Shown here: piece by piece, positions 50,112-59,613 of the stretch
How the letters are laid out: every line of letters begins with the position of its first letter
Numbering within the stretch: the first letter of the stretch is position 1
Origin: Pseudoalteromonas nigrifaciens
GTDB lineage: Bacteria > Pseudomonadota > Gammaproteobacteria > Enterobacterales > Alteromonadaceae
Direction of reading: 5' to 3'
Assembly: GCF_002221505.1 (NCBI RefSeq)
Contig: NZ_CP011036.1
Span: forward strand, 186,001 to 250,000
Length of the DNA: 64,000 bases
The notes under the pieces: model-generated
Told to the model about the DNA's origin: nothing
What the model saw: the letters and a program-made list of their open reading frames with translations, nothing else
The model's database searches: none
Translations under genes and position numbers: made by a program

Positions 50112-51536
50112 TTATAACTTTGATATATCAAGCGCTTGCCAATGCGGAAAGTGCTTGCGTACTAAAGTGTTAAACTCAACTTCAAAAGCACTAAAGTTAC
50201 TTTGCTGCGCTTGGCTTTGCAGTACTTGCTCTATCATACCGGCTGCAATAGTTAAGTTAGATAAGCGATCGATAAGTATAAACGAGCCGGTTTCGTGATT
50301 ACTGTGATACTCATCAGCCAAAATAGTTTCGCTAAGTTCTAGCGTTACAATAGCGATTTCGTTTAACTGTAGAGTGTCGCTGCTACCATGCTCTAAGGTA
50401 TTTACATCGATAGTGTGATCAATCTTAGTAACTTGAGCAGAGGTGTTTTTGCTACCAAGTTTAAAGTTATAGCTTTTACCTAGTTGCAGCGGCGTTTCGT
50501 GCATCCATACTAATTTAGCTTGTAGCTGGTTGGTAACTATTGCCGTAGAGCTTGCTGGTACAATGACATCGCCTCGGCTAATATCAATTTCGCTATTTAG
50601 CGTAACGGTAATTGCTTGGCCAGCTTGTGCACTGTCTAGGTTGCCATCAAAGGTAACAATTTCTTTAATGCTAGAAGTTTTGCCCGATGGTAGTACTTTT
50701 ATTGCATCGCCCACTTGTAACTTGCCTGAGGCTAGCGTGCCCTGAAAACCACGAAAGTTTAAGTTAGGGCGCGCCACATATTGCACCGGTAAACGTGCTT
50801 CAAAGTCAGTGTCGATTTGCGCTGCTGGCGAGTCCTCTAATAACTCTAGCAATGGTTTATCGGTGTAGTAAGGCGTATGTACAGAACGAGTAACTACGTT
50901 ATCGCCTTTAAGCGCCGACATAGGTACAAATTTAATGTTACTTACATTAAGTTGCTCGGCAAATTTTAAGTAATCAGCTTTAATTTTTTCATAAACAGTT
51001 TCGTCAAAATCAACGATATCCATTTTATTAATAGCCACAACAAATTGCTTAATACCAAGCGAGTCACAAATAAAGCTGTGACGTTTAGTTTGTACTTGCA
51101 CGCCGTAACGTGCATCCACCAAAATAATGGCCACATCGCTGGTTGATGCACCCGTTACCATGTTGCGCGTATACTGCTCGTGCCCTGGGGTATCGGCAAT
51201 AATAAACTTGCGCTTAGCGGTCGAGAAGTAACGGTACGCTACGTCAATGGTAATACCTTGCTCACGCTCAGCTTGTAGGCCATCAACAAGTAATGCTAAA
51301 TCAAGGTCATCACCTGCGTTACCTACTTTTTCGTTATCTTTATGTAGCGCTGCTAACTGATCTTCATAAATTTGGTGGCTGTCGTGCAGTAGGCGGCCAA
51401 TGAGTGTTGATTTACCGTCATCTACGCTGCCACAGGTAAGCATGCGTAATAAGCTTTTGTCTTGCTGACGTGCTAGGTAAGCGTCTATACCGATTGCTTT
51501 TACTTCGTTAAATGTGTCGTTATTTTGATTAGCCAT
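50112..51536 (-). CDS. cysN: Sulfate adenylyltransferase subunit 1 (GTPase)
   Basis: 474 residues, EF-Tu-like. GTPase motifs: CGSVDDGKSTLIGRLLHDS, DTPGHEQYTRNMVTG and NKMD. CysN hydrolyses GTP to drive CysD's formation of APS from sulfate and ATP. The fused APS kinase domain of some bacteria is absent, consistent with a separate cysC. It overlaps the cysD stop by one base. Confidence 0.96.
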   Translation of the reverse strand: MANQNNDTFNEVKAIGIDAYLARQQDKSLLRMLTCGSVDDGKSTLIGRLLHDSHQIYEDQLAALHKDNEKVGNAGDDLDLALLVDGLQAEREQGITIDVAYRYFSTAKRKFIIADTPGHEQYTRNMVTGASTSDVAIILVDARYGVQVQTKRHSFICDSLGIKQFVVAINKMDIVDFDETVYEKIKADYLKFAEQLNVSNIKFVPMSALKGDNVVTRSVHTPYYTDKPLLELLEDSPAAQIDTDFEARLPVQYVARPNLNFRGFQGTLASGKLQVGDAIKVLPSGKTSSIKEIVTFDGNLDSAQAGQAITVTLNSEIDISRGDVIVPASSTAIVTNQLQAKLVWMHETPLQLGKSYNFKLGSKNTSAQVTKIDHTIDVNTLEHGSSDTLQLNEIAIVTLELSETILADEYHSNHETGSFILIDRLSNLTIAAGMIEQVLQSQAQQSNFSAFEVEFNTLVRKHFPHWQALDISKL

Positions 51537-52435
51537 TAGAAATACCCTTCACGTTTTTTCTTTTCCATTGAGCCTGCCGAGTCATGGTCAATAACCCGAC
51601 CTTCACGTTCAGATGACGTAGATAGCAGCATTTCTTCAATAATTTCGGTTAATGAGCTGGCCGTTGATTCCACTGCACCGGTAAGTGGATAGCAGCCTAA
51701 AGTACGAAAACGTACCGACTTCATCATTGGCACTTCACCCTCCAAAAGTGGCATACGCTCATCGTCAACCATAATTAAGGTGCCGTCGCGATCAACCACA
51801 GGGCGCTCTTTGGCTAGATACAAAGGCACCATGTCGATGTTTTCTTGATAAATATATTGCCAAATATCCAACTCGGTCCAGTTAGACAGTGGGAATACAC
51901 GAATACTTTCACCTGGATTTACTTGGCTGTTGTACGTATTCCAAAGCTCTGGGCGTTGGTTTTTAGGATCCCAGCGGTGGTGCTTATCGCGAAATGAATA
52001 AACACGTTCTTTAGCGCGTGACTTTTCTTCGTCGCGGCGTGCGCCACCAAAGGCGGCATCAAAGCCATATTTGTCGAGTGCTTGCTTTAAACCTTGAGTT
52101 TTCATTATATCGGTATGTTTACCAGAGCCATGCTCGAATGGGCTTATACCAATTTCCATGCCTTCTGGGTTTTTATGCACTAGTAGCTCAAAGCCGTATT
52201 CTTTGGCAATACGGTCACGAAATTCAATCATTTCGCTAAACTTCCAATTAGTGTCTACGTGTAATAACGGAAACGGAATTTTTGCAGGGTAAAATGCTTT
52301 ACGCGCTAAGTGCAAAAGTACCGACGAATCTTTACCAATTGAGTAAAGCATTACTGGGTTCTCAAACTCAGCGGCGACTTCGCGCATGATTTTGATACTT
52401 TCAGCTTCAAGCTGCTGAAGGTGAGTTAAAGCCAT
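51536..52435 (-). CDS. cysD: Sulfate adenylyltransferase subunit 2
   Basis: 299 residues. PP-loop ATP pyrophosphatase: [21 protein letters not shown], then [22 protein letters not shown] and the basic C-terminal tail [10 protein letters not shown]. It adenylylates sulfate together with CysN. It is second in the operon, 55 bp after cysG. Confidence 0.97.
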   Translation of the reverse strand: MALTHLQQLEAESIKIMREVAAEFENPVMLYSIGKDSSVLLHLARKAFYPAKIPFPLLHVDTNWKFSEMIEFRDRIAKEYGFELLVHKNPEGMEIGISPFEHGSGKHTDIMKTQGLKQALDKYGFDAAFGGARRDEEKSRAKERVYSFRDKHHRWDPKNQRPELWNTYNSQVNPGESIRVFPLSNWTELDIWQYIYQENIDMVPLYLAKERPVVDRDGTLIMVDDERMPLLEGEVPMMKSVRFRTLGCYPLTGAVESTASSLTEIIEEMLLSTSSEREGRVIDHDSAGSMEKKKREGYF

Positions 52436-52490
52436 TGTTAGTCGTCCTACTAAAATAATTAAAAGTTAAAATCTAATAAATGTATAAAGC

Positions 52491-53912
52491 TTATGCCACA
52501 TCGGTAAGGGGTTGCGCAAAACTGCTAGTTTGCGCTTTGGCACCAAACCAATGTAACTCTTGGTGCAAGGATGCTACTTCGCCAATAATAAGCAGCGCAG
52601 GAGAAACCACACTGTTACGCGTAATTAAATCGGCAAGCTCGCCCAGCTTTCCAGTAATTACGCGTTGATTTTTACGGGTGCCGTTTTCAATAATGGCAAC
52701 GGGTGTATTGGCGTTGCGGCCATGCTTTAAAAGCTCAGCTTGTATATGTGGCGACTTTATCACGCCCATATAAATAGCTAAGGTTTGATTTGGTTTAGCC
52801 AGCGATTGCCAATCGAGTTCTTGGCCGTCTTTTTTACAATGCCCGGTTACAAACTGAATCGCTTGTGCGTGGTCACGATGGGTAAGCGGAATACCCGCAT
52901 AGGCACTGCATCCTGCAGCGGCAGTTATACCAGGTACAATTTGATAATTTACCTTGTTAGCCGCAAGTACTTGTACTTCTTCGCCACCACGACCATAAAT
53001 AAACGGATCGCCACCTTTAATACGGCATACTTTTTTACCTTGCTTGGCTAAATCGACCAGCATTTGGTTAGTGTCCTGCTGCGCTACGCTGTGATCGCCT
53101 AAACGCTTGCCTACACAAATAAGGTCGGCATCGCGGCGCACTAACTCCATGATCTCGTCAGACACTAAATAGTCATAAACCACTACATCGGCTTGTTGCA
53201 TAAGTTGCAGTGCCTTAAGTGTCAGCAATTCAGGATCGCCAGGGCCTGCACCTACTACATAAACCTCGCCTTCGGGCTCGGCTTTAGCATTTAGCATGTG
53301 TTCTAACTGTTGCTCTGCGGCTTGGGTGTCGCCGGTTTGTACTTTACTAACAACAGATGAGTCGAATACGCCTTCCCAAAACTGGCGACGATCGGCAAAG
53401 TGCTTAAAGCGTTGTTTTACTTTGCTTCTAAAGCCACCCACAAGCGTTGCCAGCGGGCCAATATGTTGCGGTATTAGGGTTTCTAATTTTTCGCGTAGGC
53501 GACGTGCTAATACCGGGGCAGTGCCTGCGCTTGATATAGCAATTGTGATTGGGTTGCGATCGACAATCGATGGAAATATAAAGGTGCACTTAGGCTGATC
53601 GTCAACTACATTAACAAAAATGTTATGAGCATTAGCCAGTTCAAACACTTGGCTATTTACATGCTCTAAATCAGTAGCAGCAATTACCAGCATCATATTT
53701 TTTAAATGTTGCTCGCTAAAGTACTCATGTATAAGCGTTACTTTATTTTCGCTAGCAAGTTCAATGAGCTGTTGGCAAAATTTGGGAGCGACTAAAGTAA
53801 TACTGGCACGCGCTTTTAAAAGCGCGCTGCATTTGCGCAAGGCAACATCTCCACCGCCAACAACCAATACAGGTTTGTTGTCGAGTTTGGTAAAGATAGG
53901 TAAATACTGCAC
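52491..53912 (-). CDS. cysG: Siroheme synthase (dehydrogenase/ferrochelatase/uroporphyrinogen methyltransferase)
   Basis: The frame reaches 53972, but GTG 53910-53912 has AGGGG 9 nt upstream and gives 473 residues starting YLPIFTKLDNKPVLVVGGGDVALRK. N-terminal precorrin-2 dehydrogenase/ferrochelatase domain (1-150), linker, then SUMT domain with VYVVGAGPGDPELLTLKAL and RIKGGDPFIYGRGGEE. It supplies siroheme for sulfite reductase, which fits its place as first gene of the sulfate operon. About 16 residues longer than E. coli CysG. Confidence 0.94.
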   Translation of the reverse strand: MQYLPIFTKLDNKPVLVVGGGDVALRKCSALLKARASITLVAPKFCQQLIELASENKVTLIHEYFSEQHLKNMMLVIAATDLEHVNSQVFELANAHNIFVNVVDDQPKCTFIFPSIVDRNPITIAISSAGTAPVLARRLREKLETLIPQHIGPLATLVGGFRSKVKQRFKHFADRRQFWEGVFDSSVVSKVQTGDTQAAEQQLEHMLNAKAEPEGEVYVVGAGPGDPELLTLKALQLMQQADVVVYDYLVSDEIMELVRRDADLICVGKRLGDHSVAQQDTNQMLVDLAKQGKKVCRIKGGDPFIYGRGGEEVQVLAANKVNYQIVPGITAAAGCSAYAGIPLTHRDHAQAIQFVTGHCKKDGQELDWQSLAKPNQTLAIYMGVIKSPHIQAELLKHGRNANTPVAIIENGTRKNQRVITGKLGELADLITRNSVVSPALLIIGEVASLHQELHWFGAKAQTSSFAQPLTDVA

Positions 53913-53992
53913 GTTAATCACACCCCTAAAATAAATGGCTCGTTTAGCCTGATAGCCACAATATAGCGCCACATACTAAGTAAAAAATAATT

Positions 53993-54035
53993 AAAACCCA
54001 CTCGTTATAACTAAAAGTTATAACGAGTGGGTTTT
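53993..54035. other. Perfect 20-bp hairpin between divergent cysG and deoC
   Basis: AAAACCCACTCGTTATAACT, loop AAA, then the exact complement to 54035, with A and T runs on both sides. It is shaped like a bidirectional terminator but neither flanking gene reads into it: both point away. It may end a small RNA or an upstream antisense transcript. Confidence 0.85.
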
Positions 54036-54179
54036 TAAGGCCGAAATCTTAATTAGTAAGGCTTTGCGGTCGGTTGCATGTAAAACTAAGGGCTTAGAGT
54101 GTTTGGTTATGAGCTATAGCAAGTTTAGGTTACTATAATTACAGGTATTAAATCACGGTATAAATATGATGAGGTTACT

Positions 54180-54926
54180 ATGATTAAACAACAAAAAGAG
54201 GCTGCTTTGGCTGTCGCCTTAATGGATTTAACCAGCTTAAATAGCAACGATGATAGTGCCGCTATTAATACGTTAGTGAACAGCATTAACCCTAAATTAG
54301 GCACGCCCGCTGCAGTATGTGTTTACAGTGATTTTGTAGCAGAAGCAAAAATAGCCTTAGCTACCAGAGAGCTAAGCCATATAAAAGTAGCCACAGTAAC
54401 TAACTTTCCAACGGGTGACGCACCTTTAAATACCGTAATAAACGAAACACTAATTGCCATAGAGCGCGGTGCAGATGAAATTGATTTAGTTATTCCATAT
54501 AAAGCGCTAATAGCGGGTGATAAAAGCCGTGTGCTTGAGTATGTTACCGAGAGCAAAAAAGTCTGTGGGTCGCGCGCTCTACTTAAAGTGATTATAGAAA
54601 GCGGCGAGTTACAAACACCTGATTTAATCGCATCAGCCACATTATTAGCTATTAAAGGCGGTGCCGACTTTGTAAAAACCAGTACCGGTAAGGTCGCCGT
54701 TAATGCCACGCTTGATGCGACAAAAACTATACTCAATACCATTAAAGAATCGGGCAAGCTAGTTGGCTTTAAAGCGGCGGGAGGAGTTAAAACAGTTGCA
54801 GATGCGAGCGATTACTTAACCCTTGCAAGCACTATTATGGGTAATGACTACTTACAAGCAAATACCTTTAGATTTGGCGCATCAAGTTTATTAACTAATG
54901 TGTACGCGGTATTAAATGAAGCGTGA
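54180..54926 (+). CDS. deoC: Deoxyribose-phosphate aldolase
   Basis: 248 residues. Class I aldolase barrel with the Schiff-base Lys in GADFVKTSTGK and the proton-relay Lys in GFKAAGGVK. VATVTNFPTGD and EIDLVIPYKAL are the typical early strands. It splits 2-deoxyribose 5-phosphate into glyceraldehyde 3-phosphate and acetaldehyde. The other deo genes are not here. The next gene overlaps its end by 11 bp. Confidence 0.95.
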   Translation: MIKQQKEAALAVALMDLTSLNSNDDSAAINTLVNSINPKLGTPAAVCVYSDFVAEAKIALATRELSHIKVATVTNFPTGDAPLNTVINETLIAIERGADEIDLVIPYKALIAGDKSRVLEYVTESKKVCGSRALLKVIIESGELQTPDLIASATLLAIKGGADFVKTSTGKVAVNATLDATKTILNTIKESGKLVGFKAAGGVKTVADASDYLTLASTIMGNDYLQANTFRFGASSLLTNVYAVLNEA

Positions 54927-55416
54927 TAGCGAACAAGAAAAACAACAGTTAGAGCACGAGGCAGCGAGGTTGTTTTTACGTTGTTATGAGCAGCAATATG
55001 GCATTCATATGCGCCATATTTGGCATAATGAGCCCAATAAGCCCGACGTTAGCTGCTACAAAGGCGATCAGCAACTTGATATTGAAGTTGCGCATTTATA
55101 TGCCAGTGAAACCGAAGCAATGGCAGTACTTGGCCGGCCACTGTCAATTCCAATGCAACGGGCATTGGCCGATATGGCGCAAGCCCCAAGTGAGCAAAGG
55201 TTACGCCTAGCGTTAGAGAGATTACTGGAGCAAAAAGCCACTAAATCTTATCATTCAGCGCGAACTTGGTTATTAATTCGCAATGCCAGCACTATTTGGC
55301 ATAAAGCCGACTTTGATGCTCAGCTTAAAATGATTAGTGTGCCGCAAACGCATGCATTTGAGCAAATTTGGTTGCTATGCGATTTCTATCGTGGCGAGTT
55401 GGTACGTTTATTTTGA
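54916..55416 (+). CDS. Hypothetical protein overlapping deoC
   Basis: 166 residues, not recognised. The first third reads PDVSCYKGDQQLDIEVAHLYAS, where a PD...(D/E)xE-like spacing is reminiscent of the PD-(D/E)XK nuclease core, but the last catalytic residue would be Ala in place of Lys. The rest is helical and charged, with two Trp-rich stretches (ARTWLLIRNASTIW). It starts inside the last codons of deoC, so it is translationally coupled to it. No signal peptide or membrane helix. Confidence 0.7.
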   Translation: MKRDSEQEKQQLEHEAARLFLRCYEQQYGIHMRHIWHNEPNKPDVSCYKGDQQLDIEVAHLYASETEAMAVLGRPLSIPMQRALADMAQAPSEQRLRLALERLLEQKATKSYHSARTWLLIRNASTIWHKADFDAQLKMISVPQTHAFEQIWLLCDFYRGELVRLF

Positions 55417-55591
55417 TTTTTTTACGGTAACTCATTGCAGGAATGACTTTTTATTGCATAAATAAATATTAATTTAGCGGGTTAAGTGGTTAAATAATGC
55501 GGTGTGTAAATTAACGGTGAAGATTTTATCAGATGACAATCTTTACTCTTGTGTTAATGAACTGCGTAAGTATAATAGGCATCCACTTTGC

Positions 55592-55668
55592 AGGGGCGTA
55601 GTTCCAATTGGTAGAACAGCGGTCTCCAAAACCGACGGTTGGGAGTTCGAATCTCTCCGCCCCTGCCA
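55592..55668 (+). tRNA. tRNA-Trp (anticodon CCA)
   Basis: Cloverleaf matching E. coli tRNA-Trp almost throughout: acceptor AGGGGCG with CGCCCCT, anticodon CCA at 55626-55628, T loop GTTCGAATC, and an encoded 3' GCCA. It stands alone before secE. Confidence 0.97.
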
Positions 55669-55800
55669 ATATTACTCGCGATGCGGGTAAGTCTGGGGTT
55701 AAAAATCGGTTTAAATAAGTCTGTTTTTAAGTTTAGATTTTAATGGATTAACCCTACCATAGCGTAGGGTTGTTGTGTCTGTAGTTAAGGTAATAATATT

Positions 55801-56178
55801 ATGAGCACGAATGTAGAAACGCCATCAAGTGCGATGGAGTCAGTAAAGTGGTTAGTAGCAATAGTGCTACTTGCAGGCGCAGTTGTTGGTAATCACATGT
55901 TTGCAGATCAGTCTGTATTACTACGTGCGATTGGCGTTGTAGTTGCAATAGCAGCTGGTTTAGCAATTGCCTCGCAAACAGCTAAAGGACGTACTTTCCT
56001 TACTTTTGCTAAAGAAGCAAGAATTGAAGTGCGCAAAGTAATTTGGCCAACGCGTCAAGAAACTATCCACACGACATTAATTGTAATGGTTGCAACAGCG
56101 ATAATGGCACTTATCCTTTGGGGATTAGATGGTATTTTATTCCGCGCTGTAGGCTTTTTAACTGGATTGGAGATCTGA
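55801..56178 (+). CDS. secE: Preprotein translocase subunit SecE
   Basis: 125 residues with three membrane segments (about 17-35, 42-60 and 95-115). The conserved cytoplasmic stretch [20 protein letters not shown] precedes the last one. It is the essential clamp subunit of SecYEG. It begins the secE-nusG operon, with AAGGTAATAAT upstream as a weak Shine-Dalgarno. Confidence 0.95.
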   Translation: MSTNVETPSSAMESVKWLVAIVLLAGAVVGNHMFADQSVLLRAIGVVVAIAAGLAIASQTAKGRTFLTFAKEARIEVRKVIWPTRQETIHTTLIVMVATAIMALILWGLDGILFRAVGFLTGLEI

Positions 56179-56182
56179 TCCC

Positions 56183-56740
56183 ATGTCGGATGAGAACAAC
56201 GAAATAAAGCTACGTTGGTACGTAGTACAGGCTTTCTCAGGTTATGAGAAGCGTGTTGCACAAACTATTTTAGAACACATTAAAATCAAAGGCCTTGAAG
56301 AGAGCTTTGGTGAGGTATTAGTACCAACAGAAGAAGTGATTGAGATGCGCGCTGGTCAAAAGCGTAAATCTGAGCGTAAGTTCTTCCCAGGTTACGTACT
56401 AATTCAAATGGATATGAACGATAAAAGCTGGCATTTAGTTAATAGCACAGAACGTGTTATGGGCTTTATTGGTGGTACGTCTGATCGTCCTGCACCAATT
56501 AGTGCCAAAGAAGCTGAGCGTATTCTTAATCGTTTACAAGAAAATGCTGAAGCACCTAAACCTGCTACCTTATTTGAACCAGGTGAAGTTGTTCGTGTTA
56601 CTGACGGTCCATTTGCTGACTTTAGCGGTGTTGTTGAAGAAGTTGACTACGAAAAGAGCCGCGTTAAAGTGTCGGTACTTATTTTTGGTCGTTCTACACC
56701 GGTTGAACTTGAATTTGGTCAAGTTGAACAAGATAAGTAA
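56183..56740 (+). CDS. nusG: Transcription termination/antitermination factor NusG
   Basis: 185 residues: NGN domain with [16 protein letters not shown] and [13 protein letters not shown] domain with [16 protein letters not shown]. It couples RNA polymerase to Rho or to ribosomal S10. It starts 4 bp after secE and ends before a strong terminator, so secE-nusG is a unit separate from rplKA. Confidence 0.97.
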   Translation: MSDENNEIKLRWYVVQAFSGYEKRVAQTILEHIKIKGLEESFGEVLVPTEEVIEMRAGQKRKSERKFFPGYVLIQMDMNDKSWHLVNSTERVMGFIGGTSDRPAPISAKEAERILNRLQENAEAPKPATLFEPGEVVRVTDGPFADFSGVVEEVDYEKSRVKVSVLIFGRSTPVELEFGQVEQDK

Positions 56741-56791
56741 TTGATTAAAAAAGTGATGCTAAATTTTTTATAAAATTTGGCACGAAGCTTG

Positions 56792-56830
56792 AAAAAGGCC
56801 GCTGATTAACTTATAATCAGCGGCCTTTTT
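56792..56830 (+). terminator. Terminator after nusG
   Basis: AAAAAGGCCGCTGATTA, 5-nt loop, TAATCAGCGGCCTTTTT: a perfect 17-bp stem including the A/T flanks. Confidence 0.95.
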
Positions 56831-56889
56831 GTATTTGGGTAAATTAATTTTACGCTACAAAAAGTACGAAACAATTTTTTATATTGGGG

Positions 56890-56951
56890 AGCCGTTAGAG
56901 TACGCGTCCTCGCGCGCACAAGGCTGAGACCCACTTAATGAGGTATTTATA
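56890..56951 (+). promoter_or_regulatory. rplK leader (probable L1 autoregulatory site)
   Basis: The leader between the nusG terminator and rplK contains GGGGAGCCGTTAGAG and GGCTGAGACCCACTTAATGAGG, which can fold into stems near the rplK start. In known bacteria L1 represses the rplKA mRNA here. I infer this from position and partial similarity. Confidence 0.45.
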
Positions 56952-57380
56952 ATGGCTAAAAAAGTTGAAGCTCTAATCAAGCTACAAGTTAATGCTGGTA
57001 TGGCTAATCCTAGTCCACCAGTAGGTCCTGCACTAGGTCAACACGGTGTAAACATCATGGAATTCTGTAAAGCGTTTAACGCACGTACAGAGTCTATCGA
57101 AAAAGGCGCTCCAGTTCCTGTAGTGATCTCTGTTTACGGTGACCGTTCTTTTACGTTCGACATGAAAACTCCACCTGCAGCATACTTGCTACTTAAAGCA
57201 GCTGGCGTTAAATCAGGCTCAGGCCGTCCTAACACTGAAAAAGTAGGCACAGTAACTCGTGCTCAACTTGAAGAGATTGTTGAGACTAAACGAGCTGACC
57301 TTACAGCTTCTGATTTAGAAGCTGCGGTTCGCACTATCGCAGGATCTGCTCGTGCGATGGGCTTGAGCGTAGAGGACTAA
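56952..57380 (+). CDS. rplK: Ribosomal protein L11
   Basis: 142 residues, E. coli length. [35 protein letters not shown] is the L11 N-terminal domain; the C-terminal domain with [12 protein letters not shown] binds 23S rRNA at the GTPase centre. It is followed after 4 bp by rplA. Confidence 0.98.
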   Translation: MAKKVEALIKLQVNAGMANPSPPVGPALGQHGVNIMEFCKAFNARTESIEKGAPVPVVISVYGDRSFTFDMKTPPAAYLLLKAAGVKSGSGRPNTEKVGTVTRAQLEEIVETKRADLTASDLEAAVRTIAGSARAMGLSVED

Positions 57381-57384
57381 GAAT

Positions 57385-58089
57385 ATGGCTAAATTAACTA
57401 AACGTATGCGTACTATCCGCGAAAAAGTGGAAGTAACTAAAGATTACGAAATCAACGAAGCGATCGCGCTTTTAAAAGAGTTAGCGACAGCTAAGTTTGT
57501 AGAAAGTGTTGACGTTGCTGTTAACCTTGGTATCGATGCTCGTAAATCTGATCAAAACGTTCGTGGTGCAACTGTACTACCTAACGGTACTGGTCGTGAC
57601 GTTCGCGTTGCAGTATTCACACAAGGCGCTAACGCAGAAGCTGCGAAAGAAGCCGGTGCTGAATTAGTAGGTATGGAAGATCTTGCTGAGCTAGTTAAAA
57701 AAGGCGAGATGAACTTTGACGTTGTTGTTGCATCACCAGACGCTATGCGTGTTGTTGGTCAACTAGGTCAAATCTTAGGCCCACGTGGTCTAATGCCAAA
57801 CCCTAAGACTGGTACAGTAACACCTAACGTTGCTGAAGCAGTTAAAAATGCAAAAGCGGGTCAAGTACGTTACCGTAATGACAAAAATGGCATCATCCAT
57901 ACTACTATTGGTAAGGTTGATTTCACTGCTGAGCAATTACAACAAAACCTTGAGTCACTAATTGTTGCGCTTAAGAAGGCTAAACCTTCTCAAGCTAAAG
58001 GTGTTTACGTGAAGAAAGTAAGCATCTCTACAACAATGGGCGCAGGCGTTGCTGTTGACCAAAACACGTTAAGCACAACTGTAGCTTAA
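57385..58089 (+). CDS. rplA: Ribosomal protein L1
   Basis: 234 residues. [31 protein letters not shown] and [16 protein letters not shown] are L1 signatures. It forms the mobile L1 stalk and in many bacteria represses its own operon. Confidence 0.98.
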   Translation: MAKLTKRMRTIREKVEVTKDYEINEAIALLKELATAKFVESVDVAVNLGIDARKSDQNVRGATVLPNGTGRDVRVAVFTQGANAEAAKEAGAELVGMEDLAELVKKGEMNFDVVVASPDAMRVVGQLGQILGPRGLMPNPKTGTVTPNVAEAVKNAKAGQVRYRNDKNGIIHTTIGKVDFTAEQLQQNLESLIVALKKAKPSQAKGVYVKKVSISTTMGAGVAVDQNTLSTTVA

Positions 58090-58214
58090 TCGGTGTTTAC
58101 ATGGCGTGAAATTTGTACTATAATTTCGCGCCATTTTGTTGATTAATTCGTTTTTCAGCAAAGTAAAGAATTCGGGTTGAAGTCCATAATTTCGTTGCAC
58201 CTTAGGGTAAAGCG

Positions 58215-58411
58215 ATAAATTGGACTTCCGTCCAAGACCGTAGGTGGCTTCGGCCTTAATACTCACCTACGTAGACGGTGTAGACCCCAGATAGATTTTT
58301 CCTAATCCTTCTGGCTCTCGCCGTAAAAAGCATCTCTATCTTGTTTGATAGGGAAGAGTAGAACAGGGGACACCGAGTGTCGGTAACCCCATTAAACCAG
58401 GAGTAACACCC
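58215..58411 (+). promoter_or_regulatory. rplJL leader (ribosomal protein L10 leader)
   Basis: The 322-bp gap between rplA and rplJ holds stacked hairpins: GTAGGTGGCTTCGG...CACCTAC (58240-58270) and GGGGACACCGAGTGTCGGTAACCCC (58365-58390). L10-(L12)4 is known to bind such a leader and repress rplJL. The promoter of the rplJL-rpoBC unit should also lie in 58090-58215. Confidence 0.62.
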
Positions 58412-58906
58412 ATGGCTTTAAATCTTCAAGGCAAACAAGCAATAGTTGCTGAAGTCAACGAAGCAGCCAATGGTGCTCTATCTGCAGTTGTTGCAGATTC
58501 TCGTGGTGTAACAGTTGGCGCAATCACTGCCCTTCGTAAAGAAGCTCGTGCAAATGGTGTTTGGATGAAAGTTGTCCGTAACACTTTAGCAAAACGTGCT
58601 CTTGAAGGAACACAGTTTGAGTGCCTTTCTGATTCATTTGTTGGTCCAAGCTTAATCGCTTTCTCATCAGAGCACCCAGGTGCTGCTGCGCGTATCTTTT
58701 CTGCTTTTGCAAAAAAGAACGAGAAATTTGAGCTTAAAACGGCCGCTTTTGAAGGAAATGTTGTTGATGCAGCAATGCTTGCTACATTACCTACATACGA
58801 CGAAGCTGTTGCACGCTTAATGAGCGCTATGAAAGAAGCGTCTGCTGGTAAATTGTGTAAAACAATTGAAGCAGTACGTGTACAGAAAGAAGAGCAAGCT
58901 GCTTAA
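58412..58906 (+). CDS. rplJ: Ribosomal protein L10
   Basis: 164 residues, E. coli 165. [44 protein letters not shown] is the rRNA-binding N terminus; the C-terminal helix, ending [11 protein letters not shown], binds L7/L12 dimers. AGGAG precedes the ATG. Confidence 0.98.
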   Translation: MALNLQGKQAIVAEVNEAANGALSAVVADSRGVTVGAITALRKEARANGVWMKVVRNTLAKRALEGTQFECLSDSFVGPSLIAFSSEHPGAAARIFSAFAKKNEKFELKTAAFEGNVVDAAMLATLPTYDEAVARLMSAMKEASAGKLCKTIEAVRVQKEEQAA

Positions 58907-58980
58907 TTTTAAGCTGTTTAATCCCTTTCGGTGTAAAATTTATTTGGACTTAAAGTCCGTTAATTATTAGGAAATTTGAA

Positions 58981-59343
58981 ATGTCTGTATCTAAAGACCA
59001 AATCCTTGACGCAATTGCTGAAATGTCAGTAATGGACGTTGTTGCTCTTATCGAAGCAATGGAAGAAAAATTCGGCGTAACTGCTGCTGCTGGTATGGTA
59101 GCTGGTCCAGCTGCTGAAGCAGTTGAAGAAAAGACTGAATTTGATGTAATCCTTACTGGCGCTGGCGCTAACAAGGTTTCTGCAATCAAAGCAGTTCGTA
59201 GCGCAACTGGCCTAGGCCTTAAAGAAGCGAAAGCTCTTGTTGAAGCTGCACCAACACCTGTTAAAGAAGGTATCTCTAAGGAAGAAGCTGAAGCTCTTGC
59301 TAAAGACCTTACTGAAGCTGGTGCTGAAGTTGAGGTTAAGTAA
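58981..59343 (+). CDS. rplL: Ribosomal protein L7/L12
   Basis: 120 residues. N-terminal dimerisation helices, Ala-rich hinge ([16 protein letters not shown]), and C-terminal factor-binding domain [34 protein letters not shown] precedes the ATG. Confidence 0.98.
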   Translation: MSVSKDQILDAIAEMSVMDVVALIEAMEEKFGVTAAAGMVAGPAAEAVEEKTEFDVILTGAGANKVSAIKAVRSATGLGLKEAKALVEAAPTPVKEGISKEEAEALAKDLTEAGAEVEVK

Positions 59344-59381
59344 TTTAGCTTTTGCTAAGTTCGCTGCCTGAGAAATCAGGC

Positions 59382-59415
59382 AAGGGCTGGTGATTATTTA
59401 ATCACCGGCCTTTTT
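59382..59415 (+). terminator. Attenuator/terminator between rplL and rpoB
   Basis: AAGGGCTGGTGATTA and TAATCACCGGCCTTTTT form a stem with one bulge and five T. As in E. coli, it probably reduces transcription into rpoBC rather than ending it. Confidence 0.8.
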
Positions 59416-59613
59416 GCGCTATAGAGTGATGCACTCTTTTAGTTCAAATAAAATCTGGTTTTTTCTTTACTTTCAACGCTTTATAGTTTGCTAGTGTTAA
59501 AGTGGGACTAAATTAGAACAACAATCAAATGTTGTAAATCTTGGCATAGATGCCAGTTAAGTCTGTTCTTACAAGAACAGGTCGGGTCAAAGATCAGCAA
59601 GCTGAGGAACCCC

